Of a stretch of DNA of 64,000 nucleotides, positions 10,251 to 21,754 are shown piece after piece (position 1 is the first letter of the stretch; each line of letters starts with the position of its first letter). The notes under the pieces were generated by a model. It did not search any database, was not told the DNA's origin, and saw only the letters and a program-made list of their open reading frames with translations. A program made the position numbers and the translations under genes. Source of the stretch: Lactarius indigo. Lineage: Eukaryota; Basidiomycota; Agaricomycetes; Russulales; Russulaceae. Location: positions 930,001 through 994,000 of the forward strand of contig JAFKAC010000010.1 of NCBI GenBank assembly GCA_025766275.1. Direction: 5' to 3'.

Positions 10251-11730
10251 TCACAAGCCCTTCTCCTCATTGGGGGTTTTCATAAATACCATAGATGGAG
10301 CGTGTGTATCGGAGTCGTTCGCATACTCGCGACGAATCGGGGAGTACACATGTCGTGGCTCGTTACCAGCCCTGGCCGGTCCGAGTGCTGGCCCACTCGC
10401 GAATTGCATTCTGGTTGAGTGGGTCGAGTAGTGTTCGATAGGGCTCTTCTGAATGGCGACGAGGATGATGATGAGCGTCGGATATAAGCCCTTCGTGAAG
10501 TCGGTATTTAGTGTTGTGAGAGAACGAGAAAGAGTGTAAAGGGCACATGCGTCACAGAACTCACTGAGACAAACAATAACATGTGCTCCATGATAGTGAA
10601 GCCTGGTTGAGGTATCACGCTGAACACCGAGAGCAAATATAAGACCTGAAATAGCGCCATGGGCCCTTCTGCGGATATACTCTCGGAAGCAGGACATACC
10701 CAAAGGCAGCAATAAATAAAACCCGACTCGATGAGCAGAGTGAAGACCCTCTCGACCCTCACAGATCCACTCGCTTCGCCTAAATGTTTCCTGACTGAGG
10801 TGCGGTGTTGCCTACGCCAGCAACGTAGTCAGAGATCGTCACCAGAGTTAGAACGGGAGAAGAGCACACCAAGCCTTCCAGGCGATCAACCCTGTGGAGA
10901 CCAAGTTAGTTCCCAGGGTTGGACCAGCCATGATTAGGGGACCCGAATCTCCAGTGGTTGGTCCAGTTCGAAAAATATAAAAGTAGGGTTGGCGGAACTC
11001 GAAGATGGGTACGAGGCTGAAACCAAGTTCACATCCAGCAGCAGCTACGAGCGTCAGTTCCCTGTGAGCACAGAATGACAACTAGTATAAGAAGTCCCAT
11101 TTATGTACCTGTGGTCCCAAGGACGAAGAGTAGAAGAATGGCGATGACGCGTTTGTCTCTGTTCCAGAGGACCACCGCACGCCAGGCACAGATAATATCG
11201 CTTAGAATATACTGAACAGCCTTTAGTCGAGTCAAGCAAATGGAACAGAAGTATCGTGCAAGCGTACCATCAGGCGTGTGATAGTTGCCTCTACGGCAAA
11301 CGCAACGTTGATGCGATATGTTGACCATCCACCAACATTGTCAAAAGGTGAGGGGTATGCGTAGAAAGTCTGGAATTGCTGAAACCCGAGATGTCTCTAG
11401 CACCAGTGAAATTATTCCCAAGATGAACATGAAAGTGGTGATTCCAAACATGAACATTCTAGGCCGAGATGAAGTGAAACCCGGTTTTCCCCTGGAGCCA
11501 TCTACTGTAAACGTGCGGCGTGCCTCCTTCGAGAACACAAATGAACCTCACAGAAGGATGTGGACCGAGGTGATGTAGAGTACGATATAGATGCCCGGGA
11601 TGCATGGCACAATGATTCAGAAACCGTAGCGACGGCAAGTCTGTTGTCCCTCACCATATACGATTCCGACAAAAAGGTTATTGTACACCGTCAGTTCGTG
11701 TATGCTAGTATCAAGCTCGTACAAGGGCAT
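10251..11730 (-). pseudogene. 7-TM family copy A, splice-site lesion
   Basis: Same exon plan as the intact copy at 24721-26189. The first exon reads MPLYELDTSIHELTVYNNLF then VGIVYG with a GTGAGG donor. Later exons supply PGFTSSRPRMFMFGI, YILSDIICAWRAVVLW, a membrane segment ending in IAWKAW, FALLIESGFIYCCLW and the GLYPTLIIILVAIQ tail. The acceptor before exon 2 reads GG instead of AG (11595-11596). The acceptor and frame of exon 5 also lead to a TGA. I therefore call it inactive. Stop codon at 10251-10253. Confidence 0.65.
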
Positions 11731-12499
11731 GGGGGCGAAATGACGTGGCGAAAGGCGCTGGCAGATCAGAGGGTGGGGCAAGCAAAGCTCATCGCTCCTC
11801 GCGAGTCCTTAAGTAGATACTTGCTGTTGCCGCTGTCAGAGTTGCGAGGGCTCCCAGAGTTCCAGGTGTATCGGCGAAGAACAACATGAACCCTGTGGTC
11901 ACGGCTAGACCCGACATTACGACCTGACATACGCTGCAATTACGTCCCATCGCCTCATGCCTGCCTCGGACTTCGTCTAGTCATCAGGGAAGGGAGCGCC
12001 AAGAACAGCGCGTGAATATTGCGCGAATGCTCGAATGATTATGTAATCATTTGCAGTCTTGCAGACACAACCCCCGGGCCCCCATCGACCCAGAGAACTG
12101 CCAGTGGTGACCAAGCCGGTAACGTTGTAGCACCTTGGTTCGATGGACAGATGGTAGGTCAAGCAGAGCTTGAAGACCGTAGTCATATCAAACCAACAGT
12201 GCCCTCATTGAAATTGGCTCTTAAAAAGTATTGTAGTGCTTTTGGTAGTGCTCACGAATCATAGGGAACTGTTCAAGGAGCTGTTACGAAAATAGCTAAT
12301 TGTTTATATTGGTCTCACCGGCGGTCTTGGCATCTGTGGGTCCTTGATCGAATCGCTTTATCATGAGAAGTCAGTCAACAAGGCCCCCAGTCACGCATCA
12401 CTGGGCAGATAGCAGCCCACAGGTTTTACGCAAAGTGCCAAGCAAAGTGCAGCGGTGCATTCCCAGCGCTGTTACAGTGGTGGTACGTCCACTGGATAT
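11731..12499. other. spacer of the composite unit
   Basis: Upstream side of 7-TM copy A. It includes the probable promoter region of that gene. The tract at 11990-12240 carries short minus-strand frames without recognisable features. No gene is supported. Confidence 0.4.
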
Positions 12500-12850
12500 C
12501 CATGAATGTCGAGACTAGGCATAGCTCTCATATTCTTCGAAAACACTTCATGATCTGGCCCGGGCGATGCACAGGCAGAGCTTCTGTTTCCACTCCAACA
12601 GCTGGACATTCGTTGTGTCGTTCTACCATCAAGGTCGTTATATACTTGCACAAGACACTCGCAAACTGCACCAGAAAATGCCGATCCCCGCGTCACCAAC
12701 AATACCTGAATTACCTCTGTTACGTAGTAGGCACTGTGCCACCTTGAACCCACTGGCATGTACGAGCTAAGAAACAGCATGGGGCTACAACGCGAGGAAC
12801 TGATCAGATTGGTATTATTTCCTGAAGGAGGCATGGCTATCTAGTGAGTC
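12500..12850 (+). pseudogene. UstYa-like (DUF3328) remnant, two-motif type
   Basis: The plus strand reads NSWTFVVSFYHQ and, in a neighbouring frame, RHQQYLNYL. It ends with pieces matching SDWYYFLKEA. These align with FAVSLYHQEHC, HHQHCLNYLRQ and LDWYYFLKET of the better copy at 50597-51305. Both HxxHC motifs are damaged (HQGRY and HQQYL) and frames change. It closes the first composite unit and is oriented opposite to the 7-TM gene. Confidence 0.5.
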
Positions 12851-13039
12851 CCCTATGCGGTCACATAACCAGGCAACCTCTGAATCATTTTCCGAGTCCT
12901 GTGCCCCCCTTGGGACACCCAAGCCACGGGTGCGGCTGAACGACTACATCGTATTACCGTTCAATCCGTACAATTGTTAATATCTATTATCTTGGCCACC
13001 AGGCCACAACAGTATGTATACGATATTGGATCCTACCTA

Positions 13040-13393
13040 CCCGTTCCCGTAACCCATGTCTTCCATTCACGAAGCTGCTTGGTTGCGGGAACCGAAAAGT
13101 CCATCCATCGTATTGAGTAACTCGTAGTGGTTTTCCCAGGATGACAGTAGCACATCGCGGCAGGGTACAGTACGGCGGAGCGGCTGCCAAGCTTCACACG
13201 TGTTTTGGAGGCGCATCACGCGTTCCTTATGGCTGTCCTCAGGGGCGCGCACAAAGAGAATTAATATTGCTGAGTAATTGTGACGAGCACAAAAGAGTTG
13301 ATTTGTGTGTGTGTGATCATATGATACTGTATGCAGCCTCACGGGTATTGCACCAGGATTCTACTATACTTGTTCCAGCACCGAACGATTTGA
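13040..13393 (+). pseudogene. GP family copy 2, 3' fragment
   Basis: Only the C-terminal third of the GP family remains. It corresponds to the block coding RRVDKVGSF...YHAFLLACPQGA and the final QHQTI-like tail. Here it is broken by frame changes, and the end is near CCGAACGATTTGA (TGA at 13391). The N-terminal part, with the membrane anchor, is absent. This marks the left edge of the second composite unit as truncated. Confidence 0.45.
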
Positions 13394-13817
13394 TCTGACT
13401 CCACGGGAGCACGATCAGCTCGTAACTCCGAGTCAGTTGGTTTTGTGCCCATCATTACGAGGCTAGAGCCGGAGAGTCAAATTTGGGTAAAGTACATGCC
13501 AAAACTTCAAAATAGCAAATAGATGTAGTATACAGTAAGCGAGGATGGAGACTGAATTTAGGTCCATGAGAAGGATGCGAAGAGTGAGAAACTGTCAGTG
13601 TGGGGGAAAGTAAGTACCGATTCTCAAAATTTAGCCGGGATTTCGTGAGTCTACAGAGTACTAGAGTCAATGTGGTTGATGTGCTTTTCGTATACCCTAA
13701 CACCAATAAAAAGGGTATTACCCAAATCGAACGCAAACCGCTTGTACGGCATAATTTAACAGGACGACAACGATAATTCCCTTACCAAAGGTCAAAGGTT
13801 CGTTTCTTCATAAGTCT
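13394..13817. other. conserved spacer between GP and 7-TM copies
   Basis: This repeats the 9888-10250 spacer, including the GTCTACAGAGTACTAGAGTC block and the TGTGCTTTTCGTATACCCTAACACC block. No coding potential is recognisable. Confidence 0.45.
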
Positions 13818-15226
13818 TCATAACACCATAGATAGTTCTCGCTTATGGGAGTCGTGTGCATTCTCACGACAAATCGTGTACACATATGGTGGCATTTCGG
13901 GGGGTCGAAGTGCTGGCGCCCTTGCAAACTGTATTCCGGTCGAGTGGGTCGAGTAGTATTCCACAGGGCTCTTTTGCATGGCGACGAGGATGATTATAAG
14001 CGTCGGATATAATCCCTGTGCCGAGTCGGTATTGGTGCTAGAGAATTTTTTTTTAAGGCGAACTCACTGAGACAAACAGTAAGACGTCATCCATGACAGT
14101 GAAACCCGGCGCTGGTATCAAGTCGAACGCAGAGATCAAATATACAATCTAAAACAGCGCAGTGAGGTCTTGTGCGAGCACAGATGCTTCGGGGGGGAGG
14201 GGGGTAGGACGTACCCAAGCGCAGCAATAAATGAAGCCAGACTCAACGAGTAGAGCGAACACCCTCCCGACCCTCATGGAACCATTTGCTTCGCCCAAAT
14301 GTTTCTTGACCGAGACGCGGTGTTGCCTACACCGGCGATATGGTCAGAGATGGTCATCGGGGGTCGGAGGCGAGACAAACGCACCAAGCCTTCCAGGCGA
14401 TCAACCCGGTGGAGACCAGATTGGTTGCCAGTGTGGGGCCAACCATTATTAGGGGCCCCTGGTTGCTTTGAAAACTAACTTGGTTGGAGGGAGGCACGAG
14501 ACCGAGACCAAGTTCACACCCAGCAGCAGCTACGAGCGTTATTTCCTGATAAGCACAGAATAGCGACTATGAGGGAACCCATTAATGTACCTGTTGTCCC
14601 AAGGATGAGAAGCAAAAGAATGGCAATGACACGTTTGTCTCTGTTCCAGAGGACCACCGCGCGCCAGGCACAGACAATATCGCTTAGGATATACTGAATA
14701 GCGTTAAGGTGAGACGAGAAAATGACATTGAGGTGTCCTGCAGGCGCACCATCAGGCGTGCAATCGTTCCCTCAACCAAAAAGACAACAAAGATGCGATT
14801 GAAAGACCATGTATTGTCAGACGTGTTGCCGAGAAATAACTGCATTTCCTGAAACCCAATAGCGGTTCTTAGCACCAGTGCGACGATTGCCAGGGCGAAC
14901 ATGAATGTCGTAATTCCGAACATAAACATTCTAGGCCGAGACGAAGTGAAACCTGGTTTGGTCCTGGGGAGGTCACCTACTGTAAGCATGCATCACCCTC
15001 CGAGAGCACAAATGAACCTCACAGGACCTGGACCGAGGTAACATAGAGCACGATATAGACACCTGTGATACAGAGCACAATGGCTCAGAAACTGGAGTAG
15101 CGACGGCGGATCTCGTCCCTCACCATATACGATACCGACGAAAAGGTTGTCGTACACTGTCAGTTTGTATTGATAGTAATACGTGGCAATGTCAGGGGCA
15201 TTGAGGCCATCGGGGCCAGTGGACAT
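13818..15226 (-). pseudogene. 7-TM family copy B, nearly complete
   Basis: The first exon reads MSTGPDGLNAPDIATYYYQY then KLTVYDNLFVGIVYG. Exons 2-4 keep phase and give VYIVLYVTSVQVL, TKPGFTSSRPRMFMFGITT and YILSDIVCAWRAVVLWNRDK. At the next junction the only sensible acceptor (TTATCAG before GAAATAACG) puts the VAAAGCELG block out of frame. That suggests a one-base change there. The last exon (GLYPTLIIILVAMQKSPVEY...) is open to a TGA at 13818-13820. If the junction can be spliced otherwise, this copy could be functional. Confidence 0.6.
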
Positions 15227-16679
15227 GGTAGCGAAATGGAGTAGCGGAAGGCCCTGGCAGATCAAAGAGTAAGGCAAGGGATGGGGCGAACAAAGCTCAT
15301 TGTTCCCCGCAGATTATTAAGTAGTTAGACACTTGCTATAGCCGCTGTCAGAGCGACCGCCGACTATATGTAAATGGTTTGGGGATCGGGGAAGCGCCGT
15401 ACGGAAGGGCGATCGGGAGTCGAGGGAATTAAACCAACACGCTCAAAGGGCCGTGAGACGTCACATGCATTGCATCTGTCCCATCAGACTGGGACGTTTA
15501 TGGTGCCTGGCAACTCGCACCAGTTCGTGAAGAACTTCTGTGCAATAAATGACAAAGACAGCGTGCGAATGCGATGACTCGTCGTTGACAGGGCTCGACT
15601 AGACTAGCGCCGTCCTTTGTATGAAATCCATCTAGTATATTAGTTGATAAGACCAATCGCCACCAGCAGCCCGATCAGTCTGTACGTACAAACAACTCCA
15701 GTAATATGGACGTGATACGGAGACAACATCCTGTGATTCCTGCAGTCCGGAGCACGATTATGACAGAGCTCACCTGCGAAGCCGAGTGCCTCATATCCCA
15801 AATCAACAAATCAACAGCAGCACCACAAGAGCGAACAAGCCGGTTCGTATGCGGGGTGACGAAGGTGGGCGAACTATGGCGGGGTAGGCGGCTAAGAGGT
15901 GTCAGGGAACGAATCAGCTGTCACGAGTTTGATCGGGGGTGGACACGAGGCCCAGTGTGATCACCGCACGGTGACTGTAGACGTTTTCGGACAGGGCTTC
16001 TCGCCCCGAGGGGGGTATGGGCGTTTGCAAGGATAGCCCCAATGTGGCCCCAACTGAGCTACCTGTTGCGCAGGAAGCTGGAAAGGTCGTCCTGCCTTTT
16101 GAATGTTCATGCACGTTCATGGGCTGTTTAGATTGCCGGTCTCGTCAGAGATCTGGTGTCCAATTGCCCAGCGCGGGTAATGGGGGGCACCGCTATTTCG
16201 TCGTCGTACTGTACTCCCGCTTGGAGGCCATACATAGGGGGACACAACAAGGGGTGAATTTACTGAGCCATTACTTGCTGTACCGGGAGAGTTGAACCTC
16301 TACAACGGAGGGAAGGAGAAGAGAGGGGGAAGACGTCGTCAAGGTTGACGACGGTGAGGTGTCAAGGCAACCAGCCTGCCTAAGAACGTGCCCAGTGACG
16401 TGGCTGCACGGTGTCCTCATAGCCAGTAACAGCTATGACCCCTAGGGGAACACCCTCAACCAGAGCGCGAGCGCTAGGGAGATGATGGTGGTACGCCTGA
16501 AGATCAAAAACCGATGGAGAGCTTGAATTGGCTGAGGCTCCCAAAGAGTATCGTGACTCTCACGGGTCACATGGTCACATGTCACACGGGTCACAGTGAG
16601 CCGTGGAAATGATCCAATCATTATTTTCAAGTTAGCCTCAGTCTTCAAGTAGTGCGGCTCTATTCTATTCGCCTTCCAC
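15227..16679. other. shared spacer of the composite unit, unknown minus-strand remnant
   Basis: This segment recurs at about 19290-20300 and 26190-27430. Conserved parts include GAGCAACCGTCGACTATA-like sequence next to the 7-TM promoter and TGCATTGCATCTGTCCCATCAG. AGATCTAGTGCCCAATCGTTCAG and a GTTTACT-GG-CATTACTTGC block are also shared. Minus-strand frames such as MNVHEHSKGRTTFPA and MNVYEHSKGGTTLFTG (in the 27.1 kb copy) correspond, so a decayed gene may be present. I do not recognise it. Confidence 0.4.
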
Positions 16680-17423
16680 TCGCACGGCACTCACTCTTGT
16701 CCTAATAATACCCACAGTTGTCCTAAGTAATAGGATAGAAACATCCTTACGCTTCGGATTTGTCACTATCGCGGCCTGCACGGCTCTCGACAGTGTCCTC
16801 ATTTTCTCCTTGGGCTTCCGCTACCGACCGAGCATAGTGGTGCTACGCTCGGTCCACCTACCCCGCCAATTCCGCGACTGGCATCCCCAAGTTAGATCAA
16901 TTTCGACCTGCTGTACTGCAACGGAACCTAATCCCCGGTTCTCCAATCCACTGGCTGCGGCGAGGTCGTAAGTATCCGCTGTAGAACACAACAAGGTCTA
17001 TCTGGAACGGCCAGTGATTTTATCTCTCCACCCCCAGCTGTTGAGTCCTGTTAACACGTAGGAGATCACGCGGGTCAGATCTACGACCGATGTGTGGTCC
17101 TGGACCCTTGCGGTGAACCCCAAGGCCGACTTGCGGAGGGTCTCGTACAAGACAAACTCTCCCCCGCCGCATCGAAAAGGTCGGCTCGTTCACTCTCAGG
17201 TGCGATGGGACGGAGCAGCTTCCGGGCTTGATGCGAGTCGGGGACGTATCATTTGTTTCTGCTGGCCTGCCTGCCCTCGAGGCGCGCAAAGGGGATCGTC
17301 GGGCAGACGTGGCCACCACGAAGGAGAAGCCGAATCGTATGTGATGATTTCTCCTTATCAAGTATATGCGGCCCTGCGGGTATTACAGCAGGACTCTACT
17401 TGGTGTAGCACCAGACGACCTGA
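16680..17423 (+). pseudogene. GP family copy 3
   Basis: Aligned with the other GP copies from the leader onward. The ATG position reads ACG (at about 16680). Pieces recognisable are SAL-type anchor sequence, a block coding DVWTLAVNPKADLRRVSYKT (about 17090-17150), the SGTYH region and the QHQT-type end (TGA at 17421-17423). Multiple frame changes are present. Not functional as it stands. Confidence 0.45.
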
Positions 17424-17825
17424 TTCCAAGGGAGTACGATTAGTTCGTAACTTAGCTCAGCCAGTTTTGTGCTTGTCATTCCGGAGCCAGAGCCGGAGAG
17501 CCAAATTTGAAAACAATGTACGCCAAAACTTCAAATTAATAAATACATTTGCCTGCCCGTTTACAGTTAGCAAAGAACAATGTGTTTGGGCGGAACTGAA
17601 TTCGGGGCCGGTCCATGGGGGCGATGCAAAAAGTAAGAAACTGTCAGTGTGGGGGTCACCGGGGGAGAGAAAGTACAGATTTGTTAGTCTACAAAGTACT
17701 AGAGTCAACGTGGATGTGCTTTTCATACACGGTAACACCAGTGAGGATGGTACCACAGAAATATTCCGTTACCTGCGAATACGGTATACTTCAATAGAAC
17801 GATGATGACAATTGCCTAGCAAAGA
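17424..17825. other. conserved spacer between GP and 7-TM copies
   Basis: Third occurrence of the spacer seen at 9888-10250 and 13394-13817. It includes AACTGTCAGTGTGGGG and TGGATGTGCTTTTCATACACGG. No gene is visible. Confidence 0.4.
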
Positions 17826-19280
17826 TCACAGGCTCTTTTCCTCATCAGGGGTCCTCATAAAAGATGGAATTCGCTTATCGGAGTTGCTTGCATTCTCAGG
17901 ACTAGCCGTGTACACGTATAGTGGCACGTCGCTAGCTCGGGGCGTTGCGAGCGCCCCCCGCCTCGCGAACGGCATTCTGGCCGAGTAGGTCGAGTAGTGT
18001 TCGACCGGGCTCTTCTGCATAGCGACGAAGATGATTATGAGCGTCGGATATAGACCCTGTGTGTTAAGTGGTATTCAGTGCCCCAGAGAATGTGTAACAG
18101 AAATGCGTGTGCCGCAGAGCTCACTGAGATGAATACTAAGACGTCATCCATGACAATGAAGCCCGGCTGCGGTATCAAGTCGAGCGCAGAGACCAAATAT
18201 ACAATCTGATATAGTGTAGTGAGCCCATCTGCGAGCATAGACACTTCCGGGAGTAGGACATACCCAAGCGCAGCAATAAATAAAACCGGACTCAATGAGC
18301 AGAGCGAAGACCCTGTCGACCCTCACAGATCCAGTTCCTTCGCCCAAATGTTTCCTGACCGAGGCGCGGTGTTGCCTACGCCGGCGACATGGTCAGAGAT
18401 GGCCATTGGGGGTCGGACATGAGACAAACGCACCAAGCTTTCCAAGCGATCAACCCGGTGGAGACCAGATTGGTTGCCAGTGTTGGGCCAACCATGATTA
18501 GGGGTCCGTTGCTCTGAAAACTGGCTCGGCCGGAGGGGGGTACAAGGTCAAGACCGAGTTCACACCCAGCGGCAGCTGCGAGTGCCGACTCTCAATGAAC
18601 ACGGAATGACGACTATGATAGATCCATTTTTATATACCTGTTGTCCCAAGGATGAGAAACAAAAGAATGGCAATGACACGTTTGTCTCTGTTCCAGAGAA
18701 CAACCGCGCGCCAGGCACAGACAATATCACTTAGGATATACTGAACAGCATTTAGTTGAGCCAAGCAGAGGATAGGTAAGTATCATGCAGGCGCACCATC
18801 AGGCGTGCGATCGCCCCCTCTACCAACAAGACGACAAAGAAGCGATCGAAAGACCAAGTATTGGCAGATGTGGTGCCGAGGAAATACTGAATATCCTGGA
18901 ACCCAAGAACGTTTCTTAATACCAGTGTGATGATTCCTAAGGAGAACATAGAAGTGGTGATTCCAAACATAAACATTCTGGGCCGAGACGAAGTGAAACC
19001 TGGTGTGTTCCTGAAAGTCATCTACTGTAAGCGTGCATCGTCCTTCTTTCGAAAGCACAAATGAACCTCACAGGAGGACGTGGACAGAGGCAACGTAAAG
19101 TACAGTATAGATGCCTGTAATGCAGAGAACAATGGCTCAGAAACTGGAGTAACGACGCCGAGTTTGTTGTCCCTCACCATATACGATACCAACAAAAAGG
19201 TTGTCGTACACAGCCTGTTTGTATTGGTCGTCATAAAAGACAACGTTAATTTGAATGTTGCGAGTAAAGTGGCTGGACAT
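17826..19280 (-). CDS. 7-TM family copy C, apparently intact
   Basis: A frame can be followed through eight exons with consistent phases. Exon 1 starts at the ATG at 19280 (MSSHFTRNIQINVVFYDD then QYKQAVYDNLFVGIVYG). Exons 2-4 carry IYTVLYVASVHVL, NTPGFTSSRPRMFMFGITTS and YILSDIVCAWRAVVLW. Exon 5 (ESALAAAAGCELGLDLV) is entered at TTCATTGAG. The last exons encode FALLIESGFIYCCAW, IVYLVSALDLIPQPGFIVMD and GLYPTLIIIFVAMQKSPVEH. The predicted protein is about 350 residues with seven hydrophobic segments and a hydrophilic tail of about 60 residues. It belongs to an uncharacterised agaricomycete multipass membrane family. Its role is unknown, and a receptor-like function is only inference. Confidence 0.7.
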
Positions 19281-20299
19281 GACAACAAAATGGACTCGGA
19301 GTGGCAGAGGGCAGACCAGAACGTGAGGCCAAGTGTGGGGTACACAAAATTCCTTGCTCCCCCGGATTCTTTGCGCTGGAGGGGCTCTTGAATGGTAGAC
19401 ACTTGCTGTAGCCGCTGTCAGAGCAACCGTCGACTATATATCAATTGTGTGGGGCACAAAAGGGCCATATCGTAGATCAGAAGTTGACGGAAGCCAACAG
19501 GCTCAAATAACAAATAGTCAAATAGTCCAAGTGACGAGATATCACATACCCCATTACAGTATGCATTGCATCTGTCCCATCAGTTTACGTTTCCTCGCAA
19601 CTCGCACCAGCTCCTATTTTTTAATAAAATCTATTTATGTTCTCGCCTGACTCGGATAACCGATAAGACCAGCGGCCTGATCGAGCTCTCTGTACGTACA
19701 AACAAGTACAGTACAACACTCGATATTATTATAGAGCTCGCCTACGAAGCCGAGCACCTCATGTGCCAAAACCAACAAACCCACAAGAGGACCACAAAGG
19801 CGAGCAAGCCGGTTCATATGCGGGGTGGCTTCTCGGCCCCAAATAAATGAAGGTGGTGGAGACGACGGGTAAGGAATGTCCAAGGTCGGCTGTCTTTGCT
19901 TGATTGGAGGTGGCACGATGCGCAAGGCAATCACTTAGACTGCACGACGGCGGCATGGTGGGTGCATCCGGACTCGCTCCGAATTTGCGAGGATAGCCCC
20001 ACGGTTACCCCGACTGAGCTTATCTGTTCCGCGGGAAGGAACACCCTCATCCCCGCTCCCGACTTTTTTTTGGTTATTCATGGGCCGTTCAGCTCGCCGT
20101 TCCCGTCAGAGATCTAGTGCCCAATCGTTCAGTACAGGTACTGCCGGACACGGCTATTTATCATGTTCCTCCCGCTCGGAGGCCAGGGAGCTCAACAAGG
20201 GGCGAGTTTACTGGAACATCACTTGCTGTACTGGGAAAGGTTGAAGATTGAGTCGGGCCCTCTGTTGTACTAGGGGGGAAAGTAGGGGGGAAATTTGTT
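19281..20299. other. shared spacer of the composite unit
   Basis: Second occurrence of the 15227-16679 spacer, with the same ordered landmarks. It holds the presumed promoter of 7-TM copy C on its left side. No intact gene is visible. Confidence 0.4.
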
Positions 20300-20660
20300 G
20301 TCAAGGTTTACGATATACAAGGCAAACTTGCGTGAGAGCCCAGACAGGCGGCACGTGCTCCTTCCTTTCTTGGATGTGGTCAAGCACTTGACAGTCACCC
20401 ACGAGTTTTCCGCAGAGTGTCGTGGTCAATTGCCAGCGCATGTCACAGTGGTGGGCGTCTCTTAATATCGAGACTCGGCGTTGACTCTCGGAAACACTCT
20501 TTGATTTGGTACGGTTCAGTACGTTGGGCAGAACCAAGGGCAGAACCATACACGCCGCAATTTTGAAACGACTTGGGACCGAAGCACGAGGACTAGCTAG
20601 ATTGTATTGTTTCCCGAATGAGACAGCTTGACCTGTGAGTCCTATTTTGTCATATAATTG
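20300..20660 (+). pseudogene. UstYa-like remnant, strongly decayed
   Basis: The position within the unit matches the UstYa remnant at 12500-12850. The right end (GGGACCGAAGCACGAGGACT followed by GATTGTATTGTTTCCCGAATGAG) aligns with the DYSARNWLDWYYFLKE region of the 50.6 kb copy. The HxxHC motifs are no longer readable. Low-confidence assignment based on position and the 3' end. Confidence 0.35.
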
Positions 20661-21074
20661 GGCGACCTCTGAAGATCTGAATCACTGTCCTGGATTCCAC
20701 GACACTGCCTTTTGAATTTAATCATCTGACAGTTTGGCGCTCTTCCCCATCATCCTTCTTTAAGGTCTCTTCATGCTTGAACAGGTCGCATGAAAGATTT
20801 GTAGTGGGTGTATCATGATATGATCCTATGCTGTCCGATTTGGGTGGACCACCACCACATCTATTGAATTCATCACCTTCCCACCGACGCAAATGTTGAT
20901 ACGTCGATTTGTTACCGCCCACCAGGTCACGCTCGATCCCCCAGTGGGATATGTGTTCCCTAAGTTGCCAGTTGTAGCGGGGACAATCGCAGATAAGGCA
21001 GAGGAATGACCGATCCGGGAAGCTACACAGGCATGAGAAGGCTTCCCGGGGAGGTCTGGCCTATGTTGGGAGTA
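20661..21074. other. intergenic, unit edge
   Basis: The region at 20811-20930 repeats 8567-8690, the left edge of the first unit. Beyond about 20950 the sequence is unique in the window and leads into the LINE fragment. No gene is visible. Confidence 0.4.
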
Positions 21075-21590
21075 CTAGTCGGATGTGAAGAAGTGAAGGG
21101 TGGCAAGCTGCATAGCGGTGCAGTGTGTACGCCGAGTGATGTGTTTGTAGTCGGGGGGGAGACCCACCTTCCATAGTGGGTGATTACGTCCATCGGGGGG
21201 GTGATGTAGATCGATGGCGTGGGTGTATATTTGGGGCCACTGAGTTAGCAAGTGGGTCCACTCAGTGGTCCATTGGTGACACGCGTGTTGCCGGGCCTTC
21301 TTTTTGACGTAGGCAGCCGACTGGACGCGGTTGGGTGAGGAGCGGGGAGTGAATGTACAGGTGTGGAAAGCAGCTTTCCTGGAAGAGGTGTCCGATGGTC
21401 TCCCTGTGCACCGAGTTGAATGTGACTTATGAAATCGAAGAAGTTCTGATTGGTTCTCCAGGCTCCAACGATCGGATGCGCGTGCGTGATGTGGGCTATC
21501 CCTGCATCGTCGCTCTTTTACAAGGGTAGTTCCGGCCTTCAGCGCTTCAGCTTCAGCGCTCACGGCACTCATCACTTCACTACGTACCAC
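21075..21590 (-). mobile_element. 3' fragment of a non-LTR (LINE) retrotransposon
   Basis: The C-terminal half of this 171-codon frame reads KKKARQHACHQWTTEWTHLL, then KVGLPPDYKHITRRTHCTAM and QLATLHFF. This resembles the segment after the RNase H domain in fungal LINE proteins, where a W-x-x-EW helix is followed by the RTH...QLRTGH motif. The upstream half appears frame-shifted. No poly(A) tail or target duplication is evident at either end. It interrupts the series of composite units. Confidence 0.45.
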
Positions 21591-21754
21591 AGATGATGAT
21601 AACGGTACCAGAGACTACAACCACGCTATACCTGTGCGCTTGAGGCAGCCTCTATATACATCTCGGGCAATTATTTTTCTTAAATTATGGGCCCACTCTT
21701 GTTGTATTTAAGAGCTATGCACACGCTGCATTTCCGGCCCTTCCAGACTATACA